DNA from: Pedobacter alluvionis
Lineage (GTDB): Bacteria > Bacteroidota > Bacteroidia > Sphingobacteriales > Sphingobacteriaceae
NCBI RefSeq assembly: GCF_003664035.1
Contig: NZ_RCCK01000012.1
Coordinates: forward strand, 248,001-312,000
DNA: 64,000 nucleotides
Reading direction: 5' to 3'
Shown: piece by piece, positions 7,660-15,780 of the stretch
How the letters are laid out: every line of letters begins with the position of its first letter
How positions within the stretch are numbered: position 1 is the first letter of the stretch
Position numbers and translations under genes: made by a program
The notes under the pieces: generated by a model
Database searches by the model: none
Told to the model about the DNA's origin: nothing
Seen by the model: the letters and a program-made list of their open reading frames with translations, nothing else

Positions 7660-8394
7660 ATGATTAAATACTTACGTTTTACACTCCCCGTTTTAGTGCT
7701 TTTCGCAGCCAGTTGTTCTTCAGTTTATATGCCAAACGTTCCAAATACGCCTATGTTAAGTAAACAGGGTGAATTTAGTGGCGGTGCGCACATTTCTTTA
7801 AAAGGTAATACCAGTGTTAATGGTGCTTATGCCGTGTCAGACCATGTTGGTTTATTGTTTAGTGGCTCAAGAATGAACAGCGAAAGAAAAACCAAAGATT
7901 TTGGACATAAATTAATTGAGATTGGCGGTGGTTACTTTGATACTTTTGGACCAGACAATAACCGGATTATTGAGATTTATGCAGGAGTAGGAAAAGGTTG
8001 GAGCGATATTACTTTCCGCGATTTTAAGGATGACGTGCTGATTAGCAATGAGGTTCAGGATGTAGATTACAGAAAAACATTTTTACAGGTAAACTATAGT
8101 TCGAAAAAGAAAAATAACCTGCGTTTATTTGGAACCGATTTTCCGATCAATTATGGTACTGCACTGAGAATCAGTCATATTAAAATGGACCGTTTCTTTT
8201 TAAATGGAGTTGTTCAACCAAAAGAAGACAATATTTTCTTTGAGCCGGTTTTTTTTACGCGTATGGCGCTGAGCAAAACCTTTCAGTTACAATATACCAC
8301 GAGCAGTAATATCGGATTAAAGAACCGCAAATACATGTCAGCTGGTAATTCTATCTTTACCATTGGTGTTGTGGTGAATGTTGGAGGAAAGTAG
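7660..8394 (+). CDS. Putative outer-membrane lipoprotein of unknown function
   Basis: The 244-residue protein begins with a lipoprotein signal peptide; the lipobox reads FAAS-Cys with the cysteine at residue 19. The mature part is rich in alternating polar/hydrophobic strands (GGAHISLKGNTSVNGAYAVSDHVGLLFSGSR, then IEIYAGVGKGWSD) and ends with a strand-like SIFTIGVVVNVGG, suggesting a beta-barrel or beta-sandwich related to surface proteins. I do not recognise a named family. It follows the TruC-like gene by 38 bases. After its stop come long inverted repeats rather than a simple terminator. Confidence 0.7.
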   Translation: MIKYLRFTLPVLVLFAASCSSVYMPNVPNTPMLSKQGEFSGGAHISLKGNTSVNGAYAVSDHVGLLFSGSRMNSERKTKDFGHKLIEIGGGYFDTFGPDNNRIIEIYAGVGKGWSDITFRDFKDDVLISNEVQDVDYRKTFLQVNYSSKKKNNLRLFGTDFPINYGTALRISHIKMDRFFLNGVVQPKEDNIFFEPVFFTRMALSKTFQLQYTTSSNIGLKNRKYMSAGNSIFTIGVVVNVGGK

Positions 8395-8402
8395 CACTTG
8401 AT

Positions 8403-8531
8403 GTCATTCTGAGCGCAGCGAAGAATCTGTTTTGACTCAGCGTATATTAACTTCAATCTTCTGTTGAGCCTGGGGAAAGTCACAGGATCCACTCTCTTTG
8501 TTAAGGGATTCTTCGCTGCGCTCAGAATGAC
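8403..8531. repeat. Perfect 25-bp inverted repeat of the GTCATTCTGA class
   Basis: The 25 bases at 8403-8427 (starting GTCATTCTGAGCGCAGCG) recur as an exact reverse complement at 8507-8531, with 79 bases between. This is the best-preserved member of the dispersed palindromic family in the window. It lies between the convergent lipoprotein and MATE genes and may serve as a bidirectional terminator or REP element. Confidence 0.75.
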
Positions 8532-8572
8532 AATTAATAATCTTCAAATTTCTCGTTTTATTACTTAGTCAC

Positions 8573-8657
8573 ATCATTTCGACTGGAGCGAAGAAATGAA
8601 GAAATCTATCCATAAGAAATTCTGTTTGATAGATTTCTCCACTGCGGTCGAAACGAC
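8573..8657. repeat. Imperfect inverted repeat with AGAAATCTATC arms
   Basis: The left arm contains TTTCGACTGGAGCGAAG and GAAATCTATC; the right arm contains GATAGATTTCTCC and GCGGTCGAAACGAC in inverse order. It is a second, related palindromic element placed end to end with the previous one between convergent genes. Confidence 0.6.
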
Positions 8658-8665
8658 GAATTTAT

Positions 8666-10045
8666 CTAAGGACGCATCTGCTCCACCTTCAAACTTCTCG
8701 TTTTATTCTGAAACCTTAAAAACAATAGGATAGAGGCTGTTAGCAAACCTAGTGTTAACCCATACCAAATGCCATTAACGCCTAAGTTAAAATGAAATCC
8801 CAATACATAACCAATAGGGATTCCAACTACCCAATAGGCTAAAAAAGTAATAAAGGTTGGAATGTTGACATCGCCTATGCCACGTAAAACACCTAATCCC
8901 ACTACCTGGGTACCATCAAATAATTGAAAAAAGCCTGCAATAATTAATAGTTGTGCTGCAATAGGAATTACTGCTGCATCTTCGGTATAAATAAAGGGCA
9001 TCATCTTATTTGCCAATACAAAAATTACCGCTGTACAGCACATAAACAGTAAAATAACGTGATAACTGGCTATAGCAGATTTACGTAAATCGTCAAAATT
9101 TTTCTTTCCAAAGTTATTTCCAGTTTTAATGGTCGCTGCAGAAGCTACACCACTGGCAATCATATAAGTCATTGCGGCTAAACTAATCGCGATTTGATGT
9201 GCAGCCTGTTCTGTTGCACCAATCGTACCAATAAGGACTGCTGCTCCACTAAAAGCACTGATTTCGAAAGAGTATTGCATGGCAACCGGCATTCCGATCT
9301 TTGCAATTTTAATTGCCCTTATTTTATCAAAAAACGTGGCTTTAAAACTCGTCAGGTACTTTTTAAAATACTGCGAACGTAAAACGTAAAAACACATTAC
9401 TGTAGCCATTAAAACCCTGTCAATTAAAGTACTTAAACCAACACCGCTAACACCCATCGATTTGATACCGAACATACCTTTCACGAAAATAATTCCGAGG
9501 ATGATATTGAGCGCATTTCCCCAGATCGAAACGAACATCGCCTGTTTGGTAAAGCCTAAGCCTTCAGCAAACTGTTTAAAGGTCTGAAAAATCAATAATG
9601 GAATAATTGAAATTGATAAAAGATTCAGATAGGGTTTTGCGTAGCGTACTACTTCAGGAGTTTGTTCAAGTCGATCGATGACAAAAAATATCCCCAATTG
9701 AACCAGTACATATAAAAATATGCCTATACAGATATTAATGATTAAACTGTTTGACAGAAGTTTTCCGCATTCATCATAATTCTGCCTACCGTTTTCTTGT
9801 GCGATAAGTGGCGTTAAACCATAAGAAATACCTAATCCTATTACTAAAATAAGCATGAATATGCTATTAACCAGCGAAACAGCAGCCAATTGAATGGTAT
9901 CCGTAAAATGACCTACAATAATACTATCTGCCATATGAACCAAAGTATGACCAACCTGAGAACCTACTATTGGCAGCGCCAAGTGAAGATTTTCTTTATA
10001 ATAAGGTTTATACCTGGTGTAAATTTTAGAAAACATAGTTTGCAA
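8666..10045 (-). CDS. MATE family efflux transporter
   Basis: This 459-residue inner-membrane protein has about twelve hydrophobic segments and the two-fold repeat of MATE exporters. The N-terminal half opens with LALPIVGSQVGHTLVHMADSIIVGHF, a standard MATE start, and the second half contains KIGMPVAMQYSFEISAFSGAAVLIG. It resembles the NorM branch, which exports drugs and cationic metabolites in exchange for Na+ or H+. The substrate is unknown. It stands alone, with repeat-rich intergenic DNA on both sides. Confidence 0.92.
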   Translation of the reverse strand: MQTMFSKIYTRYKPYYKENLHLALPIVGSQVGHTLVHMADSIIVGHFTDTIQLAAVSLVNSIFMLILVIGLGISYGLTPLIAQENGRQNYDECGKLLSNSLIINICIGIFLYVLVQLGIFFVIDRLEQTPEVVRYAKPYLNLLSISIIPLLIFQTFKQFAEGLGFTKQAMFVSIWGNALNIILGIIFVKGMFGIKSMGVSGVGLSTLIDRVLMATVMCFYVLRSQYFKKYLTSFKATFFDKIRAIKIAKIGMPVAMQYSFEISAFSGAAVLIGTIGATEQAAHQIAISLAAMTYMIASGVASAATIKTGNNFGKKNFDDLRKSAIASYHVILLFMCCTAVIFVLANKMMPFIYTEDAAVIPIAAQLLIIAGFFQLFDGTQVVGLGVLRGIGDVNIPTFITFLAYWVVGIPIGYVLGFHFNLGVNGIWYGLTLGLLTASILLFLRFQNKTRSLKVEQMRP

Positions 10046-10099
10046 AGGTCGCTTTTTTAAAGCTCAAAAAGTAGAGATGTAGAAAAGTTAATGTATAGC

Positions 10100-10252
10100 A
10101 GCCCCTGAAACAAGTTCAGGTTGACCAATTCTTGGCAGCCAGTTTTCCTAGCAAGAGGCCCTCTCGTTCGTCATGCTTTCAGCATCTTTCCTACTAGCTT
10201 TGATATCACTATAATACGAGTAAAATAGATCCTGAAACAAGTTCAGGATGAC
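10100..10252. repeat. Pair of CCTGAAACAAGTTCAGG REP-like units
   Basis: Two copies of CCTGAAACAAGTTCAGG followed by (T/A)TGACC or ATGACGA lie at about 10106 and 10232. Each unit is a short palindrome (CCTGAA...TTCAGG). The same unit recurs near 47.8, 59.6 and 60.9 kb. The 227-base gap they occupy holds no gene. Confidence 0.6.
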
Positions 10253-10272
10253 GACCATCAAGAAAAAGCCCC

Positions 10273-10902
10273 TTACCTCACCGCTGTAAAATATTCTTCT
10301 TTTTCTGAAGTATGCGATTTGATTACATTGGTCAGGATTAAATTAACCAATACTTTTTGCGCTTTGCGGTACGAACTGCGTAATAGTTTGCTAAACTCTT
10401 TCAGTGTTATTTTTTCATTCTGCTCCAGGTATTCGAGCAGTTTTTTCTCGTTCTCCGAGTAAGAGATTAACACGCCGTCATTTTTATATTCCTGTTTAAG
10501 GACTTCAACAATAATCCGACTGGCTAAAACGCTTTTATCATCAATGCGGATATAAGCCCACCATTTTTTTTGATCATCAAGTGCATAATGCGGTTTGGTA
10601 TCACTTTCAGGAATATTAACTACCAGCACTAATTTATCGTCAACATAAATTTCCTCAAAGTAAGGTTCAATCGCAGGCTTACAGAACTGATGCGCAGAAG
10701 TTAAAATCATATATTTTTCTTCTTCTTCTGATTTCACACCTTTAATAGATCCATCATCGGCCACACCAATTAATAATTTACCACCTTTATTATTAGCAAA
10801 AGCAACCAGACTCTTGGCAATTTTCTCGGTATTGGTAATGGTTTTCTTAAAATCGAGCATAACGCCCTCACCCTGCAAAATTAAACTCTTAATACTCGGC
10901 AT
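10273..10902 (-). CDS. AlbA_2/Schlafen-type DNA-binding domain protein
   Basis: The 209-residue protein shows the AlbA_2 pattern EGVMLDFKKTITNTEKIAKSL followed by VAFANNKGGKLLIGVADDGSIKGV, where E/D and the GG-x-LLIGV strand are diagnostic. The C-terminal 60 residues (about 145-205) look like a winged helix: EKKLLEYLEQNEKITLKEFSKLLRSSYRKAQKVL. Proteins of this type are usually transcription regulators, and some act in defence or RNA processing. No partner gene reveals its job. It lies ten bases downstream of the DUF4442 gene on the same strand, so the pair is probably one transcript. Confidence 0.85.
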   Translation of the reverse strand: MPSIKSLILQGEGVMLDFKKTITNTEKIAKSLVAFANNKGGKLLIGVADDGSIKGVKSEEEEKYMILTSAHQFCKPAIEPYFEEIYVDDKLVLVVNIPESDTKPHYALDDQKKWWAYIRIDDKSVLASRIIVEVLKQEYKNDGVLISYSENEKKLLEYLEQNEKITLKEFSKLLRSSYRKAQKVLVNLILTNVIKSHTSEKEEYFTAVR

Positions 10903-10912
10903 AATCTAAAAA

Positions 10913-11398
10913 TTAGTAAGCAACTCTGGGCGTTTCGCCCTGATGCAGGTTTCGGATATATACTTCATTCATTACGGTCGCACACAGTTCACCATTCTTA
11001 TTGGTTATTTCCATGGGATAGGCTTTTACAAACTTTCCAATGGTTTTTAAGGCATGTTCAGCTTCAGCAAGCATGTCGTCAGTTACTGTTATAGTAAAAT
11101 ATAATGTAGAACGACCAGGTTTTAAATATTGTATAGAGGCGCTCTTTAACCAAACACGGACTTTAAATCCCCGACGTTGCATTAACTGATCAAATAACAA
11201 GGCATAAAACGGGTCAGTAGCTGCATAAATAGTGCCTCCAAAAATAGAACCGTTATAATTTTTATTCAGAAAACTCTTGCTAAGCTTAACTGTACAGCTT
11301 CTAAATTCATTTTCAAATCTCTGAACCCAAATGCGTTGAAAAAATAGGGGTGGGTAAAAACGCATTACCCATTTAAGGGTATTTTGAGAAATTATCAT
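10913..11398 (-). CDS. DUF4442 hot-dog-fold thioesterase-like protein
   Basis: This 161-residue protein fits the DUF4442 family of hot-dog-fold proteins related to acyl-CoA thioesterases. Recognisable parts are RWVMRFYPP-like N-terminal residues (MRFYPPLFFQRIWV), NYNGSIFGGTIYAATDPFYALLF in the position of the central hot-dog helix, and ATVMNEVYIR near the end. The enzymatic substrate is unknown. It is the upstream member of a two-gene unit with the AlbA_2 protein. Confidence 0.8.
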   Translation of the reverse strand: MIISQNTLKWVMRFYPPLFFQRIWVQRFENEFRSCTVKLSKSFLNKNYNGSIFGGTIYAATDPFYALLFDQLMQRRGFKVRVWLKSASIQYLKPGRSTLYFTITVTDDMLAEAEHALKTIGKFVKAYPMEITNKNGELCATVMNEVYIRNLHQGETPRVAY

Positions 11399-11721
11399 AC
11401 TTACTAATATCAGAAAGTTTTATCACCTTTTAAAGTTTTGGCCGTGTTGTTTTAGTAATATTTCAGTAATTTAGATCATGCATGTTATGATACCCTTAGC
11501 GACGCTTTAACAGATTTGGATAGTCGTGGTTATAATTTGATTTTAATTGAAAATATATCTCGAGGCTGCAGAATAAATTAAAGATCCATCACAGATAGTA
11601 GTTGTTTTCACTATAATCTCTTAACAATCAGTGTTATTTGTTGAAAAATGTCCTTTTTGAAGAAAAAAAATAAAACCAAATGATTAAAAGGTTGTTAGGA
11701 TGATAGATAACAATAAAAACT
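11399..11721. other. Intergenic region containing a probable gene relic
   Basis: The region separates the leftward DUF4442 gene from the rightward small lipoprotein gene and must hold both promoters, but no clear box was found. Around 11486-11581 the plus strand encodes a short protein-like stretch without a start codon (separate entry). The rest is AT-rich and featureless. Confidence 0.5.
11474..11581 (+). pseudogene. Relic of a small Bacteroidota protein (YDTLSDAL family)
   Basis: Codons from 11486 read YDTLSDALTDLDSRGYN and continue in frame for 15 more residues to a TAA ending at 11581. From memory, this matches the N-terminus of a roughly 100-residue Bacteroidota family, often labelled phosphoribosylpyrophosphate synthetase, that begins with a similar M-x-x-YDTLSEA pattern. 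No in-frame ATG precedes it and the frame stops early, so it looks like a decayed fragment. The assignment rests on remembered family sequence only. Confidence 0.4.
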
Positions 11722-11931
11722 ATGAAAAAAATAATCTTAAGTCTTGCTTTTGCGGGTTCTCTTATGATAGCCACATCAGCATGCAATTCGTCAAAAAATA
11801 TGGCTGGTTCTTCAGACAGCACTAAAACGGATTCGACAACTACGGCACCAATGGATACAACATCTAAAAAAATGCCAGACACGACAACAAAAATGCCAAC
11901 TGACACTACAAAAAAGAACCCTACTATGTAG
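11722..11931 (+). CDS. Small Thr/Asp-rich lipoprotein
   Basis: The 69-residue product starts with a signal peptide (MKKIILSLAFAGSLMIATSA) ending at a lipobox with Cys21. The remaining 48 residues are low-complexity, built from S, T, D, K, M and P, with repeated D-T-T-x-K and M-P-x-D-T units. It is probably a surface-anchored tail of unknown function. A clean terminator six bases after the stop supports it as a real gene. The opposite-strand 90-codon frame over the same DNA is a shadow. Confidence 0.75.
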   Translation: MKKIILSLAFAGSLMIATSACNSSKNMAGSSDSTKTDSTTTAPMDTTSKKMPDTTTKMPTDTTKKNPTM

Positions 11932-11937
11932 GATCTT

Positions 11938-11970
11938 AAAAGCCACTCTAACGCAGAGTGGCTTTTATTT
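11938..11970 (+). terminator. Intrinsic terminator of the small lipoprotein gene
   Basis: AAAAGCCACTCT pairs perfectly with AGAGTGGCTTTT around AACGC and is followed by ATTTT. The stem is 12 bp, one of the strongest in the window. Confidence 0.88.
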
Positions 11971-12033
11971 TGAAAAATCTATTTTAAATATTTGTGTTAT
12001 TGCGTACTTTCAGCGTTTAAACCAAATAATTAA

Positions 12034-13266
12034 ATGAACCCTCAAGCAAAAACCAACAGCAGTAATGTAATTTTCTTAGTTATTGTAGCTGCTCTGGGCT
12101 ATTTCGTCGATATTTACGATCTTGTTCTATTTTCTGTTGTAAGGGTAAAAAGTTTTACCGATATCGGTGTTTCTGCAGCACACATGCGTACCGAAGGGGA
12201 GTATGTAATCAATATGCAGATGTTCGGTTTATTGCTTGGTGGCTTGCTTTGGGGAATCATCGGTGATAAATTCGGCAGAATCAAAGTATTATTTGGATCA
12301 ATTTTAATGTATTCGTTAGCAAATTTAGCCAATGGTTTTGCTACGGATGTACACACTTATGCGATTATCAGGCTTATAGCGGGTATTGGTTTGGCAGGAG
12401 AGCTAGGAGCAGGAATTACCCTTGTTACCGAAACTATGGACAAAGAAAAACGTGGATACGGAACGATGGTGGTAGCTGGCATCGGTTTACTGGGAGCAGC
12501 AGCAGCAGCCACAATCGGCAAACATTTTACCTGGCAAACCTCTTATTTTGTAGGTGGCGGTATGGGCCTGCTTTTGTTGCTCTTACGTGTAGGTACTTTC
12601 GAATCGGGTATGTTTAAACATGCTGAGCAAAGTTCAGAAGTTTCCAAAGGCAACTTTTTTATGCTTTTTTCTAACCGGAAGCGGTTTTTAAAATACCTGG
12701 CCTGTATCTGTTTAGGGCTTCCTCTTTGGTTTATTGTAGGTATTCTGGTTACCCAATCGCCAGAAATAGGGAAAGCACTGGGCGCAAAAGATTTATTGAA
12801 TGCGGGTACCGGGATTATGTATACTTATTTTGGTATTGCTATTGGAGATGTGGTATGCGGCTTTTTGGCACAGGTATTAAAGTCCCGCAGAAAAACAGTA
12901 CTTATTTTTCAAAGTCTGTCTGTAATTACAGTAATTATTTATTTAACCAGTACAGGTTTAACCGAAAGTAGTTTTATCCTGATCTGCCTGTTTATGGGCT
13001 TTGCAGTTGGCTATTGGGCAACGTTTGTTACTATTGCCGCTGAACAGTTTGGTACTAACATCCGTTCGACCGTTACCACCACGGCGCCAAACTTTGTACG
13101 CGGGGCATTAATTCCAATTACATTTGCTTTCGAATTTTTTGTGCACCGTTATAACATAGTTTCGGCTGGTTTTATCGTTATGGGAATTGTTACCGTGATC
13201 GCCATGATTTCTGTGGTCTATTTAAAAGAAAGCTTTAATAAAGACCTTAATTATTTAGAATATTAG
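12034..13266 (+). CDS. MFS transporter, sugar/organic-acid type
   Basis: This 410-residue inner-membrane protein has about twelve predicted helices. The loop 2-3 signature GGLLWGIIGDKFGRIKVLF and the helix-4 motif RLIAGIGLAGELGAGITLVTE place it in the major facilitator superfamily near the metabolite:H+ symporters and sugar permeases. FFMLFSNRKRFLKYL forms the central cytoplasmic loop. The substrate cannot be read from sequence and the neighbours do not help. The ATG at 12034 gives a normal N-terminus. Confidence 0.88.
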   Translation: MNPQAKTNSSNVIFLVIVAALGYFVDIYDLVLFSVVRVKSFTDIGVSAAHMRTEGEYVINMQMFGLLLGGLLWGIIGDKFGRIKVLFGSILMYSLANLANGFATDVHTYAIIRLIAGIGLAGELGAGITLVTETMDKEKRGYGTMVVAGIGLLGAAAAATIGKHFTWQTSYFVGGGMGLLLLLLRVGTFESGMFKHAEQSSEVSKGNFFMLFSNRKRFLKYLACICLGLPLWFIVGILVTQSPEIGKALGAKDLLNAGTGIMYTYFGIAIGDVVCGFLAQVLKSRRKTVLIFQSLSVITVIIYLTSTGLTESSFILICLFMGFAVGYWATFVTIAAEQFGTNIRSTVTTTAPNFVRGALIPITFAFEFFVHRYNIVSAGFIVMGIVTVIAMISVVYLKESFNKDLNYLEY

Positions 13267-13352
13267 TTTTAGCACTCTGAACTAGGAACTAACCGCAATG
13301 TCAATAAAATGTACTATCTAAACATAAATCAATATAGCTGCTTTAATAGGCT

Positions 13353-13360
13353 TAAATTTG
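13353..13360 (+). promoter_or_regulatory. Probable -7 box of hemF
   Basis: TAAATTTG fits TAnnTTTG. It overlaps an in-frame TTG at 13358, supporting the ATG at 13382 as the start. No good -33 element was found. Confidence 0.35.
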
Positions 13361-13381
13361 TATAGAAATAGAAAAGCCGTC

Positions 13382-14275
13382 ATGTTTAAAGAAGAAGTAG
13401 CAGCGAGATATAAGCAAATTCAGGATGAAATTTGCCGTGGATTGGAAATTGCCGATGGCAAAGGAAAATTTGAAGAGGAACTGTGGGAGAGAAGCGGCGG
13501 GGGAGGCGGACGTACGCGGATTATGCAAAATGGTGCAATTATCGAAAAGGGTGGTGTAAATTTCTCTGCTGTACATGGAAAGCTTCCGGAAGCGGTAAAA
13601 AAAGCCTTTAATGTGACAGAAGATGATTTTTTTGCTACAGGCGTTTCAATTGTGATTCATCCAAATCATCCGCTGGTTCCAATTATTCATATGAATATCC
13701 GCTATTTTGAACTCAATGAAGAAACACGTTGGTTTGGTGGCGGTATCGATTTAACGCCGCATTATGTTTTCGAAAACGATGCCCGTTTCTTTCACCATAA
13801 GCTAAAACAGGCTTGTGACGATTTCGGTGCTGAATTTTATCCAAAATTCAAAACACACGCTGATGATTACTTTTTTATTAAACACCGTGAAGAAACCCGC
13901 GGTATTGGTGGTATTTTTTACGATCGCTTAAAACCTGAAAACACCAATTTATCCTGGGAACAGATTTTAGATTTCTCCATTAATATTGGTGAAACATTTT
14001 TGCCGATTTATACCGAATTAATCGACCGTAACCGGGATAAAGAATTTACTGAAGCTCAGAAAGAATGGCAATACCAACGCCGTAGCCGTTATGTAGAATT
14101 TAATTTAGTTTACGATTCCGGAACAAAATTTGGCTTAGAAACCAATGGACGGATTGAGTCTATTTTAATGAGTTTACCACCACAGGCCAACTGGGGTTAT
14201 AATGTTCAACCAGAAGTAGATTCGGATGAATATAAAACGTTGCAGTTGCTAAAAAAAGGGATTAACTGGGTTTAA
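13382..14275 (+). CDS. hemF: Oxygen-dependent coproporphyrinogen III oxidase
   Basis: The 297-residue enzyme converts coproporphyrinogen III to protoporphyrinogen IX in haem synthesis using O2, which points to an aerobic organism. Hallmarks are the glycine-rich GGGGGRTRIM, GVNFSAVHG, HPNHPLVPIIHMNIRYFEL, WFGGGIDLTPHY and EETRGIGGIFYDRL, then YVEFNLVYDSGTKFGLETNGRIESILMSLPP. The length matches the family. The reading frame is open eight codons further upstream to a TTG that lies in the promoter box, so the ATG was chosen. Confidence 0.96.
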   Translation: MFKEEVAARYKQIQDEICRGLEIADGKGKFEEELWERSGGGGGRTRIMQNGAIIEKGGVNFSAVHGKLPEAVKKAFNVTEDDFFATGVSIVIHPNHPLVPIIHMNIRYFELNEETRWFGGGIDLTPHYVFENDARFFHHKLKQACDDFGAEFYPKFKTHADDYFFIKHREETRGIGGIFYDRLKPENTNLSWEQILDFSINIGETFLPIYTELIDRNRDKEFTEAQKEWQYQRRSRYVEFNLVYDSGTKFGLETNGRIESILMSLPPQANWGYNVQPEVDSDEYKTLQLLKKGINWV

Positions 14276-14308
14276 AATTATATAGAACTGTCATCATTAT
14301 AAGGTATA

Positions 14309-14386
14309 CGAAGCAATCTTAAAGCACAAGCCTTAGCGAGCGTTGTAAGATTGCTTCGTCGGCTGAAAAAGCCTTCTCGCAATGAC
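14309..14386. repeat. REP-like element with a perfect 13-bp inverted repeat
   Basis: CGAAGCAATCTTA at 14309-14321 is the exact inverse of TAAGATTGCTTCG at 14346-14358, followed by TCTCGCAATGACG as in the 704-785 element. It lies between the convergent hemF and endonuclease V genes, whose 3' ends have no other terminator. Confidence 0.65.
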
Positions 14387-14395
14387 GACTGGCTT

Positions 14396-15097
14396 TTAAA
14401 ACAAAGTTAGCGGTGCTGATACCTCGTGAAAACCAGCTTTCAGTTTTCCAATTCTAAAATCATTTACAATATTGTGGGCCATGCGGGTTGGTTCGGGAAT
14501 GCGGTAATTTCCGACAGAGTTTTTTATGATCGCTAAGCTTTGATCAGCAGTAATTAAATGACCAGCGGATACATAAACAGGTGCGCAATTGATCTTTGTT
14601 TTCAATGCAAAACCAAGGAGTTCACCTAAATTATTTTTAATTTCTGTTGTGCTATATCTGACATTTTCTGGCTGATGATCTTTTCCGTGCAAGAGACTTT
14701 TTGCGCAGCCAATTGTAGCTTGATTAGCCAAAATACCAAAATGTGAAGCAACACCCATACGGCGTGGGTGCAAAATCCCATTGCCATCCAATACCACAAC
14801 ATCTGGTTTTTCGACTATCAATTCCCAAACTTTTAATAATGCCGGAACTTCCTTAAAACCCAAAAAACCTGCTTTGTATGGAAAACTAGTTTCATAAGTT
14901 TCTAAGGCGAATGATTTTAAAACCATTTCCGGGTAACTTAAGATTACAATTCCTGCATACATCGTGGTGCTGTTTTTATTAAAAGAAATATCAGCACCTG
15001 CGATGGTTTGAATTCTCTCAAGTTGATGAAATTTTAATTGTTTGGCGAGTTCAATCTGATAAGTGGCTGCATCTTCGAAGCTATAATGGTCGTACAT
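14396..15097 (-). CDS. nfi: Endonuclease V
   Basis: Endonuclease V nicks DNA (or RNA) beside deaminated bases, mainly inosine. The 233-residue form shows IAGADISF with the first catalytic aspartate, YKAGFLGFKEVPALL, VVLDGNGILHPRRMGVASHFG with the central aspartate, and a late PVYVSAGHLITADQSLAI. The frame is open to a further ATG at 15163, which would add 22 residues that look unlike the family. The ATG at 15097 gives the usual length and was chosen, without certainty. The gene converges on hemF. Confidence 0.9.
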   Translation of the reverse strand: MYDHYSFEDAATYQIELAKQLKFHQLERIQTIAGADISFNKNSTTMYAGIVILSYPEMVLKSFALETYETSFPYKAGFLGFKEVPALLKVWELIVEKPDVVVLDGNGILHPRRMGVASHFGILANQATIGCAKSLLHGKDHQPENVRYSTTEIKNNLGELLGFALKTKINCAPVYVSAGHLITADQSLAIIKNSVGNYRIPEPTRMAHNIVNDFRIGKLKAGFHEVSAPLTLF

Positions 15098-15241
15098 GGT
15101 TTTAGTACAAGTTAATGCTGTAAATTGTTTGATTAAACCTTGTCTGATCCTTAAATGAATCACTTTGGTGAAATGTACTCTTAAGATAAGGGATACGTTT
15201 CAAAATGATTCTGATTGTTTTGGTAATTGAATAAAAGGTAA

Positions 15242-15499
15242 TTAGCTAGTTATTGCAAATTTTCTGGTTAGAAAATTGTACATCATCAAAATTAAAGTTG
15301 TTGAATCGTCTCTAGAGCTAACCATGTCTTTGATGAATATCTTTTCATCAGGATTTGAATATTTTATAAATTTGATTTGACCATCTTTTATTTCATGATT
15401 ACCACTTGCATCTAAATGCAATTTGAGAAGGACGCCACCAGCCTTGTTTTCGTTTTGCATCTGTAGGAACTTTTGTATTGTTTTACCGACTTTGGCCAA
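15242..15499 (-). CDS. Hypothetical protein, possibly N-terminally truncated
   Basis: An 85-residue product is possible from a TTG at 15499. It begins MAKVGKTIQKFLQ and continues KAGGVLLKLHLDASGNHEI with mixed alpha/beta character and no signal peptide. I recognise no family. The same frame stays open upstream to 15577 and reads convincingly as protein (LAHFPYFATWDEIWIS), yet contains no ATG or GTG. This suggests a gene that has lost its start. Confidence 0.4.
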   Translation of the reverse strand: MAKVGKTIQKFLQMQNENKAGGVLLKLHLDASGNHEIKDGQIKFIKYSNPDEKIFIKDMVSSRDDSTTLILMMYNFLTRKFAITS

Positions 15500-15691
15500 T
15501 TTAGTCGCATGATTTTCACTTATCCAAATTTCATCCCAGGTAGCAAAGTATGGAAAGTGGGCAAGTACATTTCTAGATTATAGATTTACCAAATATAATT
15601 TTTTATATCTGATGACATTAAAAATTTATTTACCGGAATTGTTTTAGACACTATATTTTAAACTGATATTTAGCTTTTGTAATTACCGGTA

Positions 15692-15732
15692 TAACATAAT
15701 ATTAATTTTGTCTTATAATTAATATTATGTTA
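15692..15732. repeat. Perfect 16-bp AT-rich inverted repeat
   Basis: TAACATAATATTAATT at 15692-15707 is the exact reverse complement of 15717-15732, with nine bases between. It lies about 50 bases beyond the stop of the leftward TPR gene. There is no T tract, so it is not a typical terminator. An operator or recombination relic is possible. Confidence 0.7.
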
Positions 15733-15780
15733 AGTTGTGTTTTCGAACACTATCCTATCCTCTCTAGATTTCCTATAAAA

